A stretch of 64,000 nucleotides of DNA from Phenylobacterium sp. (GCF_004799515.1 NZ_SSMX01000037.1:1-64000), one strand, 5' to 3'; shown: positions 9,249 to 20,264, counted from the first letter of the stretch. Notes: generated from the sequence alone by a model not told the origin. Numbers and translations are program-made.

Positions 9249-9303
9249 GAAGCGTTCGCGGTCGGCTACCTGGGAGCCACAAGTCGGAGACGCCGCGCGC
9301 GCC

Positions 9304-9489
9304 ATGTACGTCTGCAACTGCAACGGCCTTCGGGAACGTGACGTGCGCGCCGCCATCGCCGCGGGCGCCGACCGTCCGGCCAAGATCTTCAAGGCCTGCG
9401 ACAGCGCCGCCCAGTGCGCCCGCTGCGTCTGCGACATGCGCAAGATGCTCGACGAAGAGCGCGAGATGCTGCGCTACGCCGCCGAATAG
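9304..9489 (+). CDS. bfd: Bacterioferritin-associated ferredoxin-like protein
   Basis: 61-residue [2Fe-2S] protein that donates electrons to bacterioferritin to release stored iron. The ligands are spaced as in Bfd: C4-x-C6 and C38-xx-C41. Two further cysteines (C32, C43) are present. ATG 9304 begins MYVCNCNGLRERDVR, the usual family start. It lies 98 bp upstream of bfr on the same strand, which supports the partner role. Confidence 0.9.
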   Translation: MYVCNCNGLRERDVRAAIAAGADRPAKIFKACDSAAQCARCVCDMRKMLDEEREMLRYAAE

Positions 9490-9542
9490 AGGGTCCGGCG
9501 CAAGCGCCAATCACTTGCAAATATAGGCTTTGACTTCACGTC

Positions 9543-9563
9543 CGGCGAACCTGAGGTTCGCCG
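9543..9563. promoter_or_regulatory. Palindrome upstream of bfr
   Basis: Perfect 9-bp inverted repeat around a TGA centre (CGGCGAACC / GGTTCGCCG), ending 24 bp before the bfr ATG. It could be an operator or a leader hairpin. It does not match a Fur or Irr consensus, and there is no T-tract, so it is not an obvious terminator. Confidence 0.35.
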
Positions 9564-9587
9564 CATCGTGACCCCAGGAGACGCGGC

Positions 9588-10079
9588 ATGCAGGGCGACA
9601 AGGCGATCATCCGTCTGTTGAACCAGGTGCTCACCAACGAGCTGACCGCGGTCAACCAGTACTTCCTGCACGCGCGGATGTACCAGAACTGGGGCCTGCA
9701 CCGGCTCGGCAAGGTGACCTACGACGAGTCCATCGGCGAGATGAAACATGCCGACAAGCTCATCAAGCGCATCCTGTTCCTGGAAGGCCTGCCCAACCTG
9801 CAGGACCTGCACAAGCTGAAGATCGGCGAGAGCGTCGGCGAAGGCATGCAGGCCGATCTGGAGGTCGAGACCGGTGGACGCGTGACCCTGGTCGACGGGG
9901 TCAAGCAGTGCGAGCTCGCCCAGGACTACGTCAGCCGCGAACTGCTGGTCGACATCCTGGAGGACACCGAGGAGCACATCGATTTCCTCGAAACCCAGCT
10001 TGCCCTGCTGCGCAGCCTGGGCGAACAGAACTACCTGCAAAGCGCCATGGGCGAGCTTGGGGACGAGACCGGCCACTAG
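9588..10079 (+). CDS. bfr: Bacterioferritin
   Basis: 163-residue four-helix ferritin that forms a 24-mer with heme between subunits. It aligns without gaps to E. coli Bfr from the N-terminus: E18, E51, H54 and E94 ferroxidase ligands and heme ligand M52 are present, and H130 is kept. Position 127, normally a bridging glutamate, is threonine here (DILEDTEEH, residues 122-130), with glutamates at 128 and 129. AGGAG lies just upstream of the ATG. Follows bfd on the same strand. Confidence 0.95.
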   Translation: MQGDKAIIRLLNQVLTNELTAVNQYFLHARMYQNWGLHRLGKVTYDESIGEMKHADKLIKRILFLEGLPNLQDLHKLKIGESVGEGMQADLEVETGGRVTLVDGVKQCELAQDYVSRELLVDILEDTEEHIDFLETQLALLRSLGEQNYLQSAMGELGDETGH

Positions 10080-10146
10080 GCCGGAACCGGGCCCGCCCTT
10101 CGCGGATTTCGCTCTGACGGGGCGAGAAGAGGTGGGAGGCCGATCC

Positions 10147-10710
10147 ATGCCGTTGCATCCGGTCCGCGGGGCTGTCGACAGCCTCGCCAACAGCCGTGGG
10201 CGCTCCGCCCAGCATATCGCCATCGGCGTCGGCCTGACGGTGGGCGCGGTGGCGATCGCCGCCCTGCTGGCCAAGCTGAGCGCGGCCGAGGAGGACGACG
10301 GCTACGAGGCCTATTCCGACTATGAAGCCCCGGCCTACGAACAGCCCAAGCCGCCGTCGAAGGTGTTCTCCAACATCTGGCCGCCGCTGTTCATGGCGCT
10401 GACCCTGTCGGGCCTGCGCATCTGGAACGCGCCCCGCAGCGCGGCGCGCACCCAGGCCCTGACCCTCTGGGCGGCGGTGCAGGGGCTGAACGCGGTCTGG
10501 ATGGCGCTGGGGCCCAGGCGCCTGGGGGGCCAGCTCGCCACCGCGGTCGCCTCGCTCGGCACGGCGGCGGCCTACGTCTGGCGCGCGCGCCAGGTCGATG
10601 CGCCCGCCGCCAGCATGGTCGCCCCCTACGTCGGCTGGATCGGCTTCGCCAACCTGATGAGCGAGGGCCTGCAGAAGAAGAAGCCCGCGGACCCGGGGGC
10701 TTTTCACTAG
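10147..10710 (+). CDS. TspO/MBR-related membrane protein with N-terminal extension
   Basis: 187 residues. An N-terminal helix (about 24-43) is followed by an acidic, tyrosine-rich linker (AAEEDDGYEAYSDYEAPAYEQP). Then comes a region that follows TspO: PPSKVFSNIWPPLFMALTLSG, LQGLNAVWMALGP-like turn, and APYVGWIGFANLMSEGL at the end. TspO proteins bind porphyrins or cholesterol-like ligands in membranes. The usual first-helix tryptophan/proline motif is replaced by the extra segment, so ligand binding is uncertain. The position after bfr fits a heme or porphyrin link (inference). Confidence 0.65.
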   Translation: MPLHPVRGAVDSLANSRGRSAQHIAIGVGLTVGAVAIAALLAKLSAAEEDDGYEAYSDYEAPAYEQPKPPSKVFSNIWPPLFMALTLSGLRIWNAPRSAARTQALTLWAAVQGLNAVWMALGPRRLGGQLATAVASLGTAAAYVWRARQVDAPAASMVAPYVGWIGFANLMSEGLQKKKPADPGAFH

Positions 10711-10790
10711 AACCCGACGCCGCCGCCCTAGCCGTGCGCCTGGCTTCGCCATAGGCTCCCGTTCAACGAACAAGGGGTGGGAGCGAAGCG

Positions 10791-12449
10791 ATGGTTGCGG
10801 CAGCTGCGGGCGCCGAGGCGCCGGTGCGTGGGTCGAATATCACGGTGATCGCCGGGGCGTCGGCCGGCACGGTCTTCGAGTGGTACGACTTCTTCCTCTA
10901 CGGCTCGCTGGCCAGCGTCATCACCGAGCACTTCTTCTCGGGCGTGAACGCCACCACCGGCTACATCTTCGCCCTGCTGGCGTTTGCAGCCGGCTTCGCG
11001 GTCAGGCCCTTCGGGGCGATCGTCTTCGGCCGGCTGGGCGACCTCTGGGGCCGCAAGAACACCTTCCTCGTGACCATGGTCCTTATGGGCCTCTCCACCT
11101 TCTCGGTGGGCCTCTTGCCCAGCTACGCCGCCTGGGGGGTGATCTCGCCGATCGCCCTGATCAGCCTGCGCCTGATCCAGGGCCTGGCGCTGGGCGGGGA
11201 GTATGGCGGGGCGGCGACCTACGTCGCCGAGCACGCGCCCGAGGGCAAGCGCGGCCTCTACACCAGCTGGATCCAGATCACCGCCACCTTCGGCCTGATG
11301 CTGAGCCTGGTGGTGATCATCCTGGTCCGCACCCGGCTGGGCGAGGACGCCTTCAAGGCCTGGGCCTGGCGCATCCCGTTCCTGGTCTCGGCCCTGCTGC
11401 TGATCGTCTCGCTCTGGATCCGCCTCAAGCTCAACGAGAGCCCGGTGTTCCAGCAGATGGTCGCCGAGGGCAAGACCTCCAAGGCGCCGCTGACCGAGAG
11501 CTTCGGCCAGTGGCCGAACCTGAAGCTGGTGATCCTGGCGCTCCTGGGCATGACCGCGGGCCAGGCGGTGGTCTGGTACACCGGCCAGTTCTACGCGCTC
11601 ACCTTCCTCGAGAAGTTCGTGAAGATCGAAGGGGTGCTGACCAACGAGCTGGTGGCCGTGGCCCTGTTGCTCGGGACGCCGTTCTTCCTGGTGTTCGGCT
11701 GGCTGTCCGACAAGATCGGCCGCAAGCCGATCATCCTGGCCGGCTGCCTGCTGGCCGCGCTGACTTACTTCCCGATCTTCAAGGCGATCGTCGCCTCGGC
11801 CAACCCGGCGCTCGCGGCGGCCTCGGCGTCTTCGCCGGTGACGGTGGTGGCCGATCCGGCCGATTGCTCGGTCCAGTTCGACCTGATCGGCAAGGCGACC
11901 TTCGCCTCGTCCTGCGACATCGCCAAGTCGACCCTGGCCAACGCCGGCGTCAGCTACAGGAACGAGGCCGCGCCGGCGGGAACGGTCGCGACGGTCAAGA
12001 TCGGGGCAACGGCGGTCCCCAGCTTCAACGGCAAGGCGCTATCGGCGAAGGACCTGAAGACGCAGAAGGCCGCCTGGACCAGGACCTTGGCCGGCGACCT
12101 GAAGACTGCGGGCTATCCGGCCAAGGCCGATCCCGCGAAGATCAACTTCCCGCTGACGGTCTTCTGGCTCTGGCTGCTGGCGGTCTATGTCACCATGGTC
12201 TACGGCCCGATCGCCGCGGCCCTGGTGGAGATGTTCCCGGCGCGGATCCGCTACACCTCCATGTCGCTGCCGTACCATATCGGCAACGGCTGGTTTGGCG
12301 GCTTCCTGACGCCCACCGCCTTCGCCATGGTGGTGGCCAGCGGCAACATCTACTTCGGCCTCTGGTTCCCCGTGACGGTGGCGGCGGCGACCTTCGTGAT
12401 CGGCCTGCTGTTCGTGAAGGAGATGCGCGGCGCGCCGATCGAGGCCTAG
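10791..12449 (+). CDS. MFS metabolite:H+ symporter (MHS family) with a large loop insertion
   Basis: 552-residue inner-membrane transporter of the ProP/ShiA/KgtP group, importing an organic acid or osmolyte with protons. Family signs: TVFEWYDFFLYGSLAS (28-43), RPFGAIVFGRLGDLWGRKN (72-90), RLIQGLALGGEYGGAATYVAEHAP (127-150) and GWLSDKIGRKP. Residues about 338-453 form a hydrophilic insertion with two cysteines (C359, C375) between helices, not found in standard about 430-residue members. The C-terminal helices resume at INFPLTVFWLWLLAVYV. Substrate not determinable. Confidence 0.85.
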   Translation: MVAAAAGAEAPVRGSNITVIAGASAGTVFEWYDFFLYGSLASVITEHFFSGVNATTGYIFALLAFAAGFAVRPFGAIVFGRLGDLWGRKNTFLVTMVLMGLSTFSVGLLPSYAAWGVISPIALISLRLIQGLALGGEYGGAATYVAEHAPEGKRGLYTSWIQITATFGLMLSLVVIILVRTRLGEDAFKAWAWRIPFLVSALLLIVSLWIRLKLNESPVFQQMVAEGKTSKAPLTESFGQWPNLKLVILALLGMTAGQAVVWYTGQFYALTFLEKFVKIEGVLTNELVAVALLLGTPFFLVFGWLSDKIGRKPIILAGCLLAALTYFPIFKAIVASANPALAAASASSPVTVVADPADCSVQFDLIGKATFASSCDIAKSTLANAGVSYRNEAAPAGTVATVKIGATAVPSFNGKALSAKDLKTQKAAWTRTLAGDLKTAGYPAKADPAKINFPLTVFWLWLLAVYVTMVYGPIAAALVEMFPARIRYTSMSLPYHIGNGWFGGFLTPTAFAMVVASGNIYFGLWFPVTVAAATFVIGLLFVKEMRGAPIEA

Positions 12450-12453
12450 CGGC

Positions 12454-12714
12454 TCAGCCGCCGGTGTGGTCGGCGCGGTCTTCCTCGGTCTGGTCGTCGT
12501 AGCCGTGGTTGGCGGAATAGAAGGCCAGCCACATGAGGAGGCCGGCCAGGCCGCCGGTGGCCACCACGCCGCCGACCACGAAGGGCCAGATTGGCAGGAG
12601 GCTTTTCCAGCCGGTCCCCATCTTCGCCGTGGCGAAGAAGGCCCAGCCGGCGAAGGCCAATATGCCGGCGACCGCCAGGAAGGTCAGGACGAAGAGAAGC
12701 GCGTGCTTGCGCAT
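12454..12714 (-). CDS. Small two-helix membrane protein, unknown function
   Basis: 86 residues: a short basic start, a helix at about 6-28 (LLFVLTFLAVAGILAFAGWAFF), a second at about 43-66 (WPFVVGGVVATGGLAGLLMWLAFY) and an acidic tail NHGYDDQTEEDRADHTGG. Not assigned to a family. It is tail-to-tail with the symporter gene (4 bp between stops) and lies 36 bp upstream of the fba stop region on the opposite side. Coding is supported by frame-consistent GC bias and good membrane topology. Confidence 0.6.
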   Translation of the reverse strand: MRKHALLFVLTFLAVAGILAFAGWAFFATAKMGTGWKSLLPIWPFVVGGVVATGGLAGLLMWLAFYSANHGYDDQTEEDRADHTGG

Positions 12715-12750
12715 GCTCGCCTGTTCTCCGCCGGATGGCGGCTATGAGCC

Positions 12751-13836
12751 CTATTCGGCGGCGTGCCGGGTCAGGCCGATCTTGGGGGCCAGCTCGCCGG
12801 ACGCATAGCGCTTGGCCATGACGCTCATCGGCAGCGGGGTGATCTTGCCGGCCCAGCCGGCGGCGCCGAACTCCTCGAAGCGCTGCTGGCAGACCGCACG
12901 CATGGCGTCCATGGCGGGCTTCAGATACTTGCGCGGGTCGAACTCGCCCGGGTGCTCGGCGAACACCTTGCGGATCGCGCCGGTCATGGCCATCCGGTTG
13001 TCGGTGTCGATGTTGATCTTGCGCACGCCGTGCTTGATGCCGCGCTGGATCTCCTCGACCGGCACGCCCCAGGTCTGGGGCATCTCGCCGCCGTACTTAT
13101 TGATGACGTCCTGCAGGTCCTGCGGCACCGAGGACGAGCCGTGCATCACCAGGTGGGTGTTGGGCAGGCGGTTGTGGATCTCCTCGATCACGTTCATCGC
13201 CAGGACCTCGCCGTCCGGCTTGCGCGTGAACTTGTAGGCGCCGTGGCTGGTGCCCATGGCGATGGCCAGCGCATCGACCTGGGTCGCCTTCACGAACTCC
13301 ACGGCCTGGTCGGGATCGGTGAGCAGCTGGTCATGGCCGAGCTTGCCCTCGAAGCCGTGCCCGTCCTCCTTCTCGCCCATGCCGGTCTCCAGGCTGCCCA
13401 GCACGCCGAGCTCGCCCTCCACCGAGGCGCCGACCCAGTGGGCCATGTCGACCACGCTCTTGGTCACGTGGACGTTGTAGTCATAGTCGGCGGGGGTCTT
13501 GCCGTCGGCCTTCAGCGAGCCGTCCATCATCACACTGGTGAAGCCGAACTGGATCGCCGTGGCGCAGGTGGCCTCGCTGTTCCCGTGGTCCTGGTGCATG
13601 CAGATCGGGATCTGCGGATACATCTCGGCCAGGGCGTCGATCAGGTGCTTCAGCACGATGTCGTTGGCGTAGGCGCGCGCGCCGCGGCTGGCCTGGATGA
13701 TCACCGGGGCGTCCACCGCCTGGGCCGCCTCCAGGATCGCCAGACCCTGCTCCATGTTGTTGATGTTGAAGGCGGGCAGGCCGTAGCCATGCTCGGCGGC
13801 GTGATCGAGCAGCTGTCGCAGGGTGATACGGGCCAT
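12751..13836 (-). CDS. fba: Fructose-bisphosphate aldolase, class II (Calvin-cycle subtype)
   Basis: 361-residue zinc aldolase that splits or forms fructose 1,6-bisphosphate. It begins [30 protein letters not shown]. Zinc and catalytic features include CMHQDHGNS (about 82-90), [24 protein letters not shown] and [10 protein letters not shown]. Length and sequence follow the longer type II-B (CbbA-like) group found in many alphaproteobacteria. It is the last gene of the tkt-purT-gap-pgk-fba run, 17 bp after pgk. No RuBisCO gene is in the window, so glycolysis/gluconeogenesis is the likely role. Confidence 0.95.
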   Translation of the reverse strand: MARITLRQLLDHAAEHGYGLPAFNINNMEQGLAILEAAQAVDAPVIIQASRGARAYANDIVLKHLIDALAEMYPQIPICMHQDHGNSEATCATAIQFGFTSVMMDGSLKADGKTPADYDYNVHVTKSVVDMAHWVGASVEGELGVLGSLETGMGEKEDGHGFEGKLGHDQLLTDPDQAVEFVKATQVDALAIAMGTSHGAYKFTRKPDGEVLAMNVIEEIHNRLPNTHLVMHGSSSVPQDLQDVINKYGGEMPQTWGVPVEEIQRGIKHGVRKINIDTDNRMAMTGAIRKVFAEHPGEFDPRKYLKPAMDAMRAVCQQRFEEFGAAGWAGKITPLPMSVMAKRYASGELAPKIGLTRHAAE

Positions 13837-13853
13837 GGTCCTCTTGTCGCTCT

Positions 13854-15044
13854 CTATTGGGACAGCGCTGCGACACCGGGCAGCGTCTTGCCCTCCATCC
13901 ATTCAAGAAACGCGCCGCCCGCCGTGGAGACGAAGGTGAAGTCGCCCGTCACGCCGGCGGCGTTCAGGGCGGCCACGGTATCACCGCCGCCGGCTACGGC
14001 CACCAGCTTCCCCTCTTTTGCGAGCTTGGCGGCGCACCGGGCGGCTTCCATCGTCCCCTTGTCGAAGGGCGGTATCTCGAAAACGCCCAAGGGGCCGTTC
14101 CAGATCAATGTCTTGGAATTTCCCATGGCGCGGCACAGGCGCTCGACGGTTTCGGGGCCGGCGTCGAGGATGCGCTCCTCGTCGTCGATGGAGCCCACGT
14201 CGCGCACCCGGGCCGGCGCGCCGGGCGCCAGCTTCTCGGCCACCACGATGTCCAGCGGCAAGAAGAGCTTGCAGTTGTTCTGCCCGGCCAAGCGGATGAT
14301 CTCGCGCGCGGTATCGGCCAGGTCCTTCTCGCAATAGGACGCACCCACGTCATGGCCCTGGGCGTAGAGGAAGGTGTTGGCCATGCCGCCGCCGATGGCC
14401 AGCTTGTCCAGCTTGGTCACCAGGTGCTTCAGGAGGTCGAGCTTGGTGGAGACCTTCGAGCCGCCGACCACGCCCAGCACCGGCCGCTCCGGATTGCCCA
14501 GGGCGCGGTCCAGCGCATCCAGCTCCAGCCGCATCTGCTCGCCGGCGTAGGCGGGCAGGCGGTGCGCCAGGGCCTCGGTGGAGGCATGCGCCCGGTGGGC
14601 GGCGGAGAAGGCGTCATTGACGTAGAGGTCGCCATTGGCCGCGAGCGCGTCGGCGAACTTGCGGTCGTTCTTCTCCTCGCCCTCGTGGAAGCGGACGTTC
14701 TCGAGCAACAGCACGTCGCCGGGCTGCATGGCGTTCACCGCCTCACGCGCCTTCGGGCCGATGCAGTCCGGCGCGAACGCGACAGGGACGCCCAGGACCT
14801 TGGACAGCGGCTCGACGATGGGCTTGAGGCTCATGGACGGCACGACCTTGCCCTTGGGCCGGTCGAAGTGGGCGAGCAGGATCACCTTGGCCCCGCCGGC
14901 CCGCAGCTTGTCGATGGTGGGCTTGGCCGCCCGCAGCCGGGTGTCGTCGGTGACCTTGCCGTCCTCCATGGGGACGTTGAAGTCCACCCGGACCAGGGCC
15001 CGCTTGCCCTGCAGGTCGGCGTCGTCGAGGGTCTTGAAGCCCAT
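13854..15044 (-). CDS. pgk: Phosphoglycerate kinase
   Basis: 396-residue two-domain kinase that interconverts 1,3-bisphosphoglycerate/ADP and 3-phosphoglycerate/ATP. N-terminal [21 protein letters not shown], the [12 protein letters not shown] loop, [15 protein letters not shown], and the C-terminal nucleotide loop [15 protein letters not shown] with [14 protein letters not shown] are all present. ATG 15042-15044 gives the standard length. It lies 11 bp downstream of the gap stop and is very probably co-transcribed with gap and fba. Confidence 0.96.
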   Translation of the reverse strand: MGFKTLDDADLQGKRALVRVDFNVPMEDGKVTDDTRLRAAKPTIDKLRAGGAKVILLAHFDRPKGKVVPSMSLKPIVEPLSKVLGVPVAFAPDCIGPKAREAVNAMQPGDVLLLENVRFHEGEEKNDRKFADALAANGDLYVNDAFSAAHRAHASTEALAHRLPAYAGEQMRLELDALDRALGNPERPVLGVVGGSKVSTKLDLLKHLVTKLDKLAIGGGMANTFLYAQGHDVGASYCEKDLADTAREIIRLAGQNNCKLFLPLDIVVAEKLAPGAPARVRDVGSIDDEERILDAGPETVERLCRAMGNSKTLIWNGPLGVFEIPPFDKGTMEAARCAAKLAKEGKLVAVAGGGDTVAALNAAGVTGDFTFVSTAGGAFLEWMEGKTLPGVAALSQ

Positions 15045-15055
15045 GGGTCCGGGGC

Positions 15056-16069
15056 TCAGAGGAACTTGGCCACGGCGAGGGCGACGTCCGCCATGCGCGT
15101 CGAGAAGCCCCATTCGTTGTCGTACCAGGAGAGCACCCGGCCGAGGCCGCCGTCGACCATCTGGGTTTGCGGCAGGGCCACGGTCGAGGAGGCGTCCACG
15201 TGGTTGAAGTCGTGCGACACCAGCGGCTCCTTGGTGATCGCCAGGACGCCCTTCAGCGGGCCGGAGGCGGCGGCCTGCTCCATGGCCGCGTTGATCTCCT
15301 CCACGGTCACCGCGCGGCCCGGGACGAACTTCAGGTCGACCACCGAGACGTTGGGCGTCGGCACCCGGATCGAGGAGCCGTCCAGCTTGCCCTTCAGCTC
15401 AGGGATCACCAGGCCCAGCGCCTTGGCCGCGCCGGTGGAGGTCGGGATCATCGACATGGCCGCGGCGCGGGCGCGGTAAAGGTCCTTGTGCAGGGTGTCC
15501 AGCGTCGGCTGGTCGCCGGTGTAGGAGTGGATCGTCGTCATATAGCCGCGCTCGATGCCGCAGAGCTGCTGCAGCACATGGGCCACCGGCGCCAGGCAGT
15601 TGGTGGTGCACGAGCCGTTGGAGATCACCAGGTCGTCGGCGGTGAGCGTCTGGTCGTTGACGCCCATGACGATGGTCTTGTCGGCGTTCTCGCCGGGCGC
15701 CGAGATGATCACCCGCTTGGCGCCGGCCTCCAGGTGGGCGGCGGCCTTGTCACGCGCGGTGAAGATGCCGGTGCATTCCAGCGCGATGTCGACGCCCAGG
15801 GCCTTGTGCGGCAGCTTGGCCGGGTCACGCTCGGCGGTCACCTTGATCGGCGCGCGGCCGGCGATGACGATGGTGTCGCCCTCGACCTTCACCTCGGCCG
15901 GGAAGCGGCCGTGCACGCTGTCGTAGCGCAGCAGGTGGGCGTTGGTCTCCACGGGGCCGAGGTCGTTGATCGCCACCACCTCGATGTCCGTGCGGCCATG
16001 CTCGACGATCGAACGCAGGACCAGCCTGCCGATGCGGCCGAAGCCATTGATGGCGACGCGGACGGTCAT
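15056..16069 (-). CDS. gap: Glyceraldehyde-3-phosphate dehydrogenase, type I
   Basis: 337-residue NAD-dependent tetrameric enzyme. NAD fold [14 protein letters not shown] at the start, catalytic cysteine in [12 protein letters not shown] (about 153-160), phosphate site [11 protein letters not shown] and C-terminal [13 protein letters not shown] are intact. Upstream of pgk by 11 bp. The 88-bp gap between purT and gap could hold its own promoter, though no clear one was identified. Confidence 0.96.
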   Translation of the reverse strand: MTVRVAINGFGRIGRLVLRSIVEHGRTDIEVVAINDLGPVETNAHLLRYDSVHGRFPAEVKVEGDTIVIAGRAPIKVTAERDPAKLPHKALGVDIALECTGIFTARDKAAAHLEAGAKRVIISAPGENADKTIVMGVNDQTLTADDLVISNGSCTTNCLAPVAHVLQQLCGIERGYMTTIHSYTGDQPTLDTLHKDLYRARAAAMSMIPTSTGAAKALGLVIPELKGKLDGSSIRVPTPNVSVVDLKFVPGRAVTVEEINAAMEQAAASGPLKGVLAITKEPLVSHDFNHVDASSTVALPQTQMVDGGLGRVLSWYDNEWGFSTRMADVALAVAKFL

Positions 16070-16157
16070 GTGGCGGTTCTCCTGGCGGACCTTTGAAGTG
16101 CGGGCGTTTTTTCGGGCGGGGGCCGGCAAGTCAACCCCTGGGCGGTCAAGTTACGCG

Positions 16158-17351
16158 TCAACCTGTAACGGGGTTCACCTTGCCGGCCGCCTCGACGGCG
16201 CGGGCCCGAGCCTCCTCGACGGTGGCGGCGCGGGCGAGGGCGACGCCCATGCGGCGGCGCGCGAAGCTTTCCGGTTTGCCGAACAGGCGCAGGTCGGCGC
16301 CGGGGACGGCGAGCGCCTCGGCGACGCCTTCGAAGGCGATCCCCTTGGCCTCCAGCCCGCCGTAGATCACCGCGCTGGCCCCGGGTTCGCGCAGGGAGAC
16401 ATCCACCGGCAGGCCCAGGATGGCGCGGGCGTGCAGGGCGAACTCGCTCTGCCACTGGGTGGCGAGCGTCACGAGGCCGGTGTCGTGCGGCCGGGGGCTC
16501 ACCTCGGAGAACCAGACCTCGTCGCCCTTCACGAACAACTCGACGCCGAACAGGCCCTGGCCGCCCAAGGCGTCCGTGACCTTGGCGGCGATCTCGCGGG
16601 ACCGCGCCAGGGCCACGGAGCTCATAGCCTGCGGCTGCCAGCTCTCCACATAGTCGCCCTTCACCTGGCGGTGGCCGATGGGCGCGCAGAAGCTGGTGAC
16701 GATCCCGCCGGCCTGAAGACTGCGCACGGTGAGCTGGGTGATCTCGAAGTCGAAGTCCACGCGGCCCTCGACGATGACCCGGGCCTGCTCCACGCGCCCG
16801 GCCTCCAGGGCATAGCGCCAGGCCGCGGCGACGCCGTCGGGCCCCTCGACGTAGGACTGGCCCTTGCCGGATGAGCTCATCACCGGCTTGACGAAGCAGG
16901 GGAAGCCCACGGTCTCGGCGCCCGCCGCCAGCTCCGCCTCGCTGGAGGCGAAGGCATAGGCGCTGGTGGGGAGGGCCAACTCCTCGGCGGCCAGCCGCCG
17001 GATGCCTTCGCGGTTCATGGTCAGCTGGGCGGCCCGCGCGGTGGGGATCACGGTCGCCAGGCCCGCCGCCTCGATGGCCGCCAGCTCGTCGGTGGCGATG
17101 GCCTCGATCTCCGGCACGATCAAATGCGGCCGCTCGGCCTCCACCAGGGCGCGCAAGGCGTGCGCGTCGGTCATGGCGATGACGTGGCTGCGGTGCGCCA
17201 CCTGCATGGCCGGGGCGTCCGGATAGCGGTCGACGGCGATCACCTCGCAGCCCAACCGTTGCAGCTCGATGGCCACCTCCTTGCCGAGCTCCCCAGAGCC
17301 CAGCAGCATGACCTTCACGGCGGTGGGGCTGAGCGGTGTTCCCAGTCGCAT
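16158..17351 (-). CDS. purT: Formate-dependent phosphoribosylglycinamide formyltransferase (GAR transformylase 2)
   Basis: 397-residue ATP-grasp enzyme that formylates GAR with formate and ATP in purine synthesis. Seen: [30 protein letters not shown] (14-43), [12 protein letters not shown], the ATP-grasp loop [16 protein letters not shown] and [13 protein letters not shown], plus [28 protein letters not shown]. Its place between tkt and gap is metabolically unusual. A palindromic repeat (17371-17473) separates it from tkt, so it may have a separate transcript. Confidence 0.94.
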   Translation of the reverse strand: MRLGTPLSPTAVKVMLLGSGELGKEVAIELQRLGCEVIAVDRYPDAPAMQVAHRSHVIAMTDAHALRALVEAERPHLIVPEIEAIATDELAAIEAAGLATVIPTARAAQLTMNREGIRRLAAEELALPTSAYAFASSEAELAAGAETVGFPCFVKPVMSSSGKGQSYVEGPDGVAAAWRYALEAGRVEQARVIVEGRVDFDFEITQLTVRSLQAGGIVTSFCAPIGHRQVKGDYVESWQPQAMSSVALARSREIAAKVTDALGGQGLFGVELFVKGDEVWFSEVSPRPHDTGLVTLATQWQSEFALHARAILGLPVDVSLREPGASAVIYGGLEAKGIAFEGVAEALAVPGADLRLFGKPESFARRRMGVALARAATVEEARARAVEAAGKVNPVTG

Positions 17352-17370
17352 GGCGTTCCCCCTTTTTGAT

Positions 17371-17473
17371 CGTCACCCCCGGCCTCGTGCCGGGGACCCA
17401 TACGCACCGATCGCGCCAGATTCGCGCTGACGTCGGCGTTTATGGATGGCCCGGGACAAGCCCGGCCATGACG
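17371..17473. repeat. Intergenic palindromic repeat R1
   Basis: About 103 bp bounded by CGTCA and TGACG. It contains an inner hairpin CCCCGGC-CTCGT-GCCGGGG (17377-17395), the phrase GGGGACCCATACGC and a second hairpin around GGCCCGGGACAAGCCCGGCC. The GGGACCCATACG block is shared with repeat R2 (20265-20407) and, inverted, with R3 (43618-43660). It fills the tkt-purT gap and ends 3 bp before the tkt stop codon. Confidence 0.75.
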
Positions 17474-17476
17474 TCC

Positions 17477-19453
<1,977 letters not shown>

Positions 19454-19521
19454 CGGGCTCCTGAGTCGTCTGTTGGAAAGCGGCGTTAAGAATTGGCGGC
19501 GGGGTCGCACGCGCGCGCCTA

Positions 19522-19551
19522 GGGGTCAAGAATGCCAATGGGGGTCAAGAA
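19522..19551. promoter_or_regulatory. 11-bp direct repeat in the tkt / zapA divergent promoter region
   Basis: GGGGTCAAGAA occurs twice, at 19522-19532 and 19541-19551, with 8 bp between copies (19-bp period). On the minus strand each copy reads TTCTTGACCCC and so contains a TTGACC -35-like hexamer facing tkt. Tandem regulator sites or repeated -35 elements are both possible. Confidence 0.4.
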
Positions 19552-19561
19552 AAGGGCATGC

Positions 19562-19591
19562 TTTCGAAGCACGCCGACGCAGGTCTATAGA
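19562..19591 (+). promoter_or_regulatory. Candidate promoter of the DUF4164-zapA unit
   Basis: TTTCGA (19562-19567) and TATAGA (19586-19591) are separated by 18 bp and sit 22 bp before the DUF4164 start codon, where a GGCAGGAGGATC Shine-Dalgarno follows. The -10 is good; the -35 is weak. Confidence 0.4.
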
Positions 19592-19612
19592 TAGGACGGC
19601 AGGAGGATCGCG

Positions 19613-19915
19613 ATGAGCGGCGGCGACAGCGCCCTGGACTTGGCGGCGCGCAGGCTGGAACAGGCGGTGCATGTGCTCGAACAGCGGCTCGCCCACAGGC
19701 TGAAGACGGCCGGTGACGCGGCGGGCGGCCTGTTCGACCAGGACCGCGCCCAGCTGGCGGCCCAGCTCGACGAGGCCCGGGCCCGCGAGAAGGAGTTGGA
19801 GGCCGCCGGCGCCGAGGCCTCGGCCGCGCTCGGCCGGGCGATCCAGGAAATCCGCGAGGCCCTGAACGGGTCAGCCCCCTCTTCCGCGATCTCCCCCTCC
19901 GCCGCGGAGCACTGA
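19613..19915 (+). CDS. DUF4164 family coiled-coil protein
   Basis: 100-residue, mostly helical protein (ALDLAARRLEQAVHVLEQRLAHRL, then AQLAAQLDEARAREKELEAAGAEASAALG), predicted coiled coil. DUF4164 proteins are commonly encoded just before zapA in alphaproteobacteria, and a link to division is suggested by neighbourhood only. AGGAGG sits 8 bp before the ATG. The stop is 4 bp before the zapA ATG, so the genes are co-translated. Confidence 0.75.
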   Translation: MSGGDSALDLAARRLEQAVHVLEQRLAHRLKTAGDAAGGLFDQDRAQLAAQLDEARAREKELEAAGAEASAALGRAIQEIREALNGSAPSSAISPSAAEH

Positions 19916-19919
19916 CCCC

Positions 19920-20252
19920 ATGGCGCAGATCACCATCGAAGTGAACGGCCGGCCCTACGCGGTCGGTTGCGAGGACGGCCAGGAGGCCCACCTCATCGAA
20001 CTGGCCAAGATGTTCGACCACCAGGTGCGCCAGGTGGGACAGGACATGGGCCAGCTCGGCGACACCCGCCTGTTCCTGATGGGCGCCCTGCTGCTCGCCG
20101 ACGAACTGGCCGACGCCCGCGCGCGCCTGGCCGCCAATCAGGCCGAGCTCGCGCGCCTGCAGTCCGAACGCGGCCGCGTCGAGATCCGCGCCGTCCAGGC
20201 CCTGGACACCGCCGCCAAGCGCATCGAGAAACTGGCCAGCGAAGAGGCTTAG
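19920..20252 (+). CDS. zapA: Cell division protein ZapA
   Basis: 110-residue FtsZ-ring stabiliser. The globular head has the pattern ITIEVNGRPYAVGCEDGQEAHLIELAKMFDHQV, followed by LGDTRLFLMGALLLADELADARAR and a C-terminal coiled coil ending AAKRIEKLASEEA. In many proteobacteria zapA is followed by the 6S RNA gene and 5-formyl-THF cyclo-ligase; here the same order is kept but interrupted by about 2.9 kb. Confidence 0.93.
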   Translation: MAQITIEVNGRPYAVGCEDGQEAHLIELAKMFDHQVRQVGQDMGQLGDTRLFLMGALLLADELADARARLAANQAELARLQSERGRVEIRAVQALDTAAKRIEKLASEEA

Positions 20253-20264
20253 CTCCAACGCCCT

